Source: Marisa cornuarietis (Eukaryota; Mollusca; Gastropoda; Architaenioglossa; Ampullariidae). From it: a stretch of DNA of 64,000 nucleotides. Both the position numbers and the translations under genes were made by a program. The DNA is taken from the NCBI GenBank assembly GCA_004794655.1, contig SMMW01000033.1, positions 4,375,501 through 4,439,500 of the forward strand, in the 5' to 3' direction. The notes beneath the pieces are model-generated. The model was not told the DNA's origin, made no database searches, and saw only the letters and a program-made list of their open reading frames with translations. Positions 59,262 through 64,000 of the stretch are shown here, one piece after another. Position 1 is the first letter of the stretch. Each line of letters begins with the position of its first letter.

Positions 59262-59944
59262 AACACACACACACTCGCACGCGCACGCACATACACGCAC
59301 ACAGAACGCAGTAACATGTTCCTGTCATGTTGCTGAAACATTGCGGGAATGCCGCCCCCTCCTCGCCTTCTCTCAGGTCTTACCAACTTGCACGACGTGC
59401 TGGAACGAGCAGTTGTAGTACGCTGTAGAAACCGATACTGCCTGATCGCTTACATTTTGCGGATTAAATGTAAACACTGCTTTATCGATTTCGGCCCTCC
59501 GGTCGAATTTCAATCAATTGTTAACAATATGCTTGAAGATCCGTTGGCAGTTGAGCCCCCCCGCCGGTATCGGCTCAGCGCCGGCGCGCTGCGTGCAGTG
59601 ATGCCTGCTCCTGCTGACATTTGGCTCCCCCTCGTGGTATGGTCTTGGAGATCTGCTGCCGACGGTTGGACGTTGGCGACGGCTGGGCCATAACGGATGC
59701 TGGCAGCGATGACTTGGAGTGCAACGGATGCTGGAAGCGATGACTTGGAGTGCGGCTGACCATGTCTCGAGAAAGCTTGTGCACTTTCTATAATGTATAA
59801 AGGCCGTTTTAATTGTGCTTACGCCATCGAAATCTGGCGAGGGGAGGTCACAGGAAGCCAATGGTTTTAGGGTGAACGTTCGAGAGCTTCCGTCAACATG
59901 GTCAGCCCAAACTTGTCTTCCAATACATTACCAGCACACTTGAG
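59262..59944. other. Non-coding sequence with a 31-bp tandem repeat
   Basis: Two copies of a 31-bp unit (59692-59722 and 59723-59753) differ at one base. No gene is supported. Confidence 0.6.
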
Positions 59945-60212
59945 TGTGCAGAAACGGATAGCCGCATGGTTACAGCGCTGGTGCGATACCTGAATGACGC
60001 AGCAAACTTCTCCCAGTCGACCCAGCTGGCGGGAATGGGTACCTGACTCTATAGAGGGTTGGGGAAAGTAAGGCAACGAGGGAGAGGAGATGAGCCACGC
60101 CGTCATGTAAAGCTGGTTACGAGAAAAGTGAGGTCTCTAACGTCTGAAACGTCCCCCCTCCACACCACCACCAAAACGACCTGGAAAGGTTAGGGGACGA
60201 CCTTTACCGTAC
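59945..60212 (+). mobile_element. SINE-B copy 3
   Basis: The head has GATAGCCGCATGGTTACAGC (box A-like) and GGTGCGATACC (degenerate box B). The body has CAGTCGACCCAGCTGGCGGG, AATGGGTACCTGACTC, ATAGAGGGTTGGGGAA and ACGAGAAAAGTGAGGTCTC, and the end has GGGGACGACCTTTACC. The order is the same as at 37505-37700 and 57895-58242. Confidence 0.8.
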
Positions 60213-61810
60213 AGTACATTAGCCGATACAATGGCACTTTAGGGAACGTCAGGGGTTTGACTCTTGGGTACTTTTCCTCCCCGGTTAAGAAATATCTTCA
60301 GAATCGTCTTCATTTGTAATGTGCCGACTAAAGTCTACTTGCAGATCTGCCGCAGAAAACACTACGCAGCCACCTTGCGATAGATGCATCAGACAGGACG
60401 TGTCCTACCCCGCATAACCTTTACAGCAGGGTTGCACAAGCGTTTCTGACTTCAGTTCCGCACAAAAAAAACAACAACAACAAAAAAAAAACGTTGAATC
60501 CGGTCCGCTATTAAAATTTATGGGTGTGCATGCAAGGAAAAGAAACAGGAACACCCTAAAGCTGGACAGGTTTGTTATGAAGGTTCACTGTGTATGGTAT
60601 TTGACCATATGGACCGAATGTGGGCAGTAGATGAAGGCACGAGATCTGCAAAGGCTGCTGTTATCGGGCTTGCCTCGCTGCAAGCATCAGGTGTGGAGAG
60701 GACAACCGTCAACACACACGCGGCGTTCTGAACGAGGACTCTGAAAGCCCGACAAGCTTAGCGGGACTGTGAATTATTTTCATGTCGCTACAAGGTCCAC
60801 GGAGATCGAACTGATACGCATGCTTTGAAGTCACGTGCTTTCTGTTCTAATGGACTTGCTTTGAAGTCAGGTACTACAAAGCTTTCGAGATACTACAGCG
60901 GAATTTCTGCCAAAAGCAAGCTTTTGAGTTCATCGCTGATAGGCTGTTATGTTTAAAGGTTATTTTTAAAAGTTTAAAGTTATGTTAAATAACTAAATCA
61001 TGCTGTTGTTCTGGTCCTCTTGGTTTCTCCGCACTTTCTCGTTTTGTTCGTGAAAAAATTCGTGTCGTTTCAACGCTGCGCCATCGTAAAAAGCTGCTTC
61101 GCAAGGGCAGAGATTTTCCCCTGAGCTATACTAGGAAGAGACTTTGTACATTTTACCTGAACTTGAATGTGAACTTTCTGAACAGAACATTGGAAATGCA
61201 GTAGGGAAACGTGCAAACAGAAATCACAAGTTCTTCATCACAGCGCATTCTACTTGCACGCAGCTGACACAGTCAAGCAGCGGAATTGTTAGTACGACCG
61301 CTCTACGAGCAGCGCACTAAAATGAACTTCCAAAATACATTAAAGAGATATTTCAAATTAATGGCCATTCCACCATTCCTCATCCATTCATCATCCGTCC
61401 ACGATCTGCCGTCTTCCCATCTATCCGTCATCCATCAGCCACCGATCATCCATAAAAACTCCTAACCGCAAATTGAAAACTAAAGGGATGACGGGATAAA
61501 ATACGAGTACAAAATCAACCCACGGCGCTTGTGACTTCAGTCGAAGTGCGTCACGTGAAATCACGCGCGATGTGAAAACGGACATTCACCACTGAGCACG
61601 AGTACAGCGCGCCATCGCTCAGTACCGCCGTCGTATCGATGTCATCGAAGCTTCGTGTGTCCCGGGTGCACGCAGGACCGGCATCCCTGCCCATCGATTG
61701 GCCAGCCGCCAGCCGCACGCTGCTGCCACCACATTCACCTCCAGCGGCAGTCGCTGCGGCCCATCGTTCCGGCCCACAAAAGGCGCCATTCTCCGCCTTG
61801 GTCACCGTCT
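60213..61810. other. Non-coding sequence
   Basis: I see no gene. CCATCC/CATCATCC-like repeats occur near 61365-61450. Confidence 0.45.
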
Positions 61811-62209
61811 CCCTACACCAGAGGTTTTCAAACTGTGGTACGCGAAGGTATGACGGGTGGTACGAGAGCAGCATGCGTCAAAATAAAAGAATGTGTATAT
61901 ATATTTTACGGGGGCTGTATATAGGGTTGGGAGGTGGTACTCCGTCAGTTCGAATTTTTGAAAGTGGTACTCGTCTTTTTTTTTTTTTAAATTGGTGTTT
62001 TACGCTGAGCCAGCAACTAGGGCTATATCACGGCAAGGCAGCCAGCCCTGTAAACAGATGCCAAATGCAGAGAAAGAGCAGCGTGCCCGAGACGAGAACT
62101 GAACCCAGGACAGCCAGCCTTCACTGTATTGGTGACAAGCGCTAACCGCTGCGCCACCGGACCGCCCTTGGTACTCGTCTGGAAACGTTTGAAAACCACT
62201 GCCCTACAG
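61811..62209. mobile_element. hAT-type MITE with 8-bp target duplication, split by a SINE
   Basis: The termini CAGAGGTTTTCAAACTGTGG (61819 on) and, on the other strand from 62201, CAGTGGTTTTCAAACGTTT are the CAGNGGTT-type ends of hAT elements. Flanking 8-mers CCCTACAC (61811-61818) and CCCTACAG (62202-62209) differ at one base, as an ageing 8-bp duplication would. The element itself spans 61819-62201; without the SINE and one copy of its duplication it is about 179 bp. It carries no transposase. Confidence 0.85.
61965..62180 (-). mobile_element. SINE-A, full-length copy with 12-bp target duplication
   Basis: TGGTACTCGTCT is present at 61965-61976 and 62169-62180, exactly flanking the SINE. 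On the minus strand the element runs from GGGCGGTCCGGTGGCGCAGC (tRNA-like box A) through GGGTTCAGTTCTCGTCTCGG (box B-like) and GCCGTGATATAGCCCTAG to a poly-A tail (poly-T at 61977-61988). The perfect duplication and tail show LINE-mediated insertion and make this the youngest SINE-A copy in the window. Confidence 0.92.
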
Positions 62210-64000
62210 CCGTCTCTCTGCCTCTCGATCTTTCTCTAAGATCACACCTGGTTATCTAATTCTCGTTTTCACTGCTATATTTCTTCTTAAGAACAAACAA
62301 ACAAACAAACAAACAAACAAACAAACATAGCAAGTTGTTACGTTAATACGTTCTGTACAGTTGGCTGCTCAATTCACCACCATTAACCCCGTTCACAAAT
62401 AAGCGTATGGCGTAAAGGACATTAGCTCAACAGTTTTCCAAACATGGCAGAACCTCGACAGCCTACCAAATTCTCAGTCTACGATTGGTATTTCATTCTC
62501 GAACAGTGCGTGTTCAGACAAACTGCGCTCGCAACCACAAGCGCCAGAATCAAAGTTCCACCTGTATTTTTTTTTTGATCATGTAGGTAAGTTTATCATA
62601 CACAAACCCAGTTACAAATAAGGACAAAATAACAAACATGGCGCGGCGACAGACACCTGAATGAAAAAGGAGAACAAAGGCTTACCGCGGTGTAGGGAGA
62701 ACACAGGGAGAGCTGACGTGTTCAAGCTTGTAGGAACCCCCAGGGGACACATTTTTAACCCGAGGTTTACTGTTCTATTAGTTTTCTTTGGCTTCCTCCC
62801 AAATCTTACTCAATCTCCCTAAAGATTTTACCGCTGGCTGTCGAATATTTCATTTTAAACTTTTGAGATAGTGACAACTAGTGCATGCTGGTGGGGAAGT
62901 GGGATCTAAGAAAGAGAATCCTCTGGATCAGGATAAAAAAAAGTGCACCCAGCCATTCTTTTGCACCATTCGCCATTTTAACAAGAATGCAACAACCAAG
63001 TCCAACGTCACGTCACATGTGAAGGAAATTTTATTTATCGATTTGTTTCGTACATGGAATTTTGAGCTTACAATAAAGAGGATCCTGGCATGTAAGATAA
63101 AGAAACCATACGACTGAACTATACGTTTTAAGTCTAAAATTAAAGAGTGCAAACTGACCTTAATGACCCACATCCCTGCCTACGAAATAAATGTCTAGCG
63201 CTTAAATTATAAAGTGAAATTAAAGTTAAACTTGTACATTTAAGACCATGTCAACATGTTTGTTATTTGAAAATAAAGCTCTGAAATTTGAAATATCATT
63301 AGGAAAGGGCAGTGACTTTGGGAAAATCTTCGTTAAAATACAAAAGAATAATAATACAAGCTTCTGGTTTTTCTCCTTCCACACCGACTCTCCCTGGTTC
63401 AAGATTTGTTTCAGTCAAGACGTTTAGAAAAGGCATTATCCTTGAAGCTGTTCTAGAAAGTTCTAGTGGGAATGTCTTGAAAATAATTTGTTCTAAAAAA
63501 AAAGTATAGATTTCTCAGAGGCTAATAAAATGTGCAGGTATGCATTTGATTGACGCATTCCACATATAGGACTTCCACGATCCATTAGACGAATTCTATA
63601 GATACCACGACCTGGGTTAATAAATTGTAAAGGGAACTTCTGATTTAACTCGATGTAATTAGGCTATCGATTATGACAATTGGGAAAAAACCCATCAACT
63701 TACTGATTCTCTTCTGGGTTGCAAGAAATGAAGCTATATATTAATTGTCAGATCGTAACGGCTGCTTAAGTTCTTGCATATTTTGTTTCAAACTTTTCTC
63801 CCCTGGACAAAACTGATTTGTAATCAAAGAAAGGATGCAAAGACGATGGACATTAAATTTTGTTTCCGCTATCTGCCAGTTAGAGATCGTAAGCAGTGAT
63901 AAAGATCTACTGGTTGAGTAAAGAGTTTCATGAGAGTCAAAATTTGTCGTTGAGAAACTTGTAAACACCATGACAAAACAGGTTTGTTTCCTTAATACAG
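62210..64000. other. Non-coding sequence
   Basis: No gene is supported. An (AAAC)n microsatellite is at 62292-62327. AATAAA motifs occur near 63280 and elsewhere in AT-rich sequence and are not informative alone. Confidence 0.5.

Noticed and set aside
61639..62145. 168-codon plus-strand frame
   Set aside because: It runs through the hAT MITE and the antisense SINE-A insert; no conserved domain.
1..64000. CRISPR arrays, tRNA genes, rRNA or bacterial-type operons
   Set aside because: None found; regularly spaced repeats are microsatellites, and tRNA-like boxes belong to SINEs.

Overview
The window looks like nuclear genomic DNA from an invertebrate animal. A lophotrochozoan, perhaps a gastropod mollusc, is my best guess, but that rests only on the kind of LINEs and tRNA-derived SINEs and the dense CA/GT, AAC and ATC microsatellites. 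There are no operons, bacterial ribosome binding sites, tRNA genes or CRISPR arrays. I can support one host protein-coding gene. The remainder is intron or intergenic DNA built largely from dead transposable elements and simple repeats.

Layout. 1-2615 is intronic or 5' sequence carrying a decayed minus-strand LINE (about 870-2160). 2616-8915 is a single 6,300-nt open exon, exactly 2,100 codons, bounded by a splice acceptor (TTGCAG) and a splice donor (ACG|GTAAGT). It encodes a largely disordered, Ser/Lys-rich, nuclear-looking protein with a U2AF-ligand-like KRKSRWDQ motif and a C-terminal region that looks folded. The gene must continue on both sides; a possible last coding exon (stop at 19877) is proposed with low confidence. 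10861-19410 is a dead I/Nimb-type LINE in the same orientation, with a three-zinc-knuckle ORF1 and an ORF2 with endonuclease, reverse transcriptase, RNase H and C-terminal Cys/His region. It has been interrupted by a 5'-truncated L2/CR1-like LINE, by two non-autonomous DNA transposons whose target duplications (TTAA and TTA) can be proven because their removal restores the LINE reading frame, and probably by another retroposon between ORF1 and ORF2.

20-64 kb holds no protein gene I can support. It contains a 1.2-kb inverted-repeat element with opposed TTCG arrays (22409-23643), six copies or fragments of a tRNA-derived SINE (called SINE-A here), three diverged copies of a second SINE (SINE-B), a hAT-type MITE that itself carries a SINE-A copy (61819-62201, with 8-bp and 12-bp target duplications), several LINE or SINE 3' tails, minisatellites and many microsatellites. 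Two stretches look regulatory: a GC-rich block with NRF1, YY1 and CCAAT motifs near 36.6-36.7 kb and a CACGTG cluster at 42.14-42.20 kb.

The elements form a readable stratigraphy: LINE first, then MITEs and a second LINE into it; hAT MITE first, then a SINE into it. Family names are from reading motifs by eye. No database search was possible.
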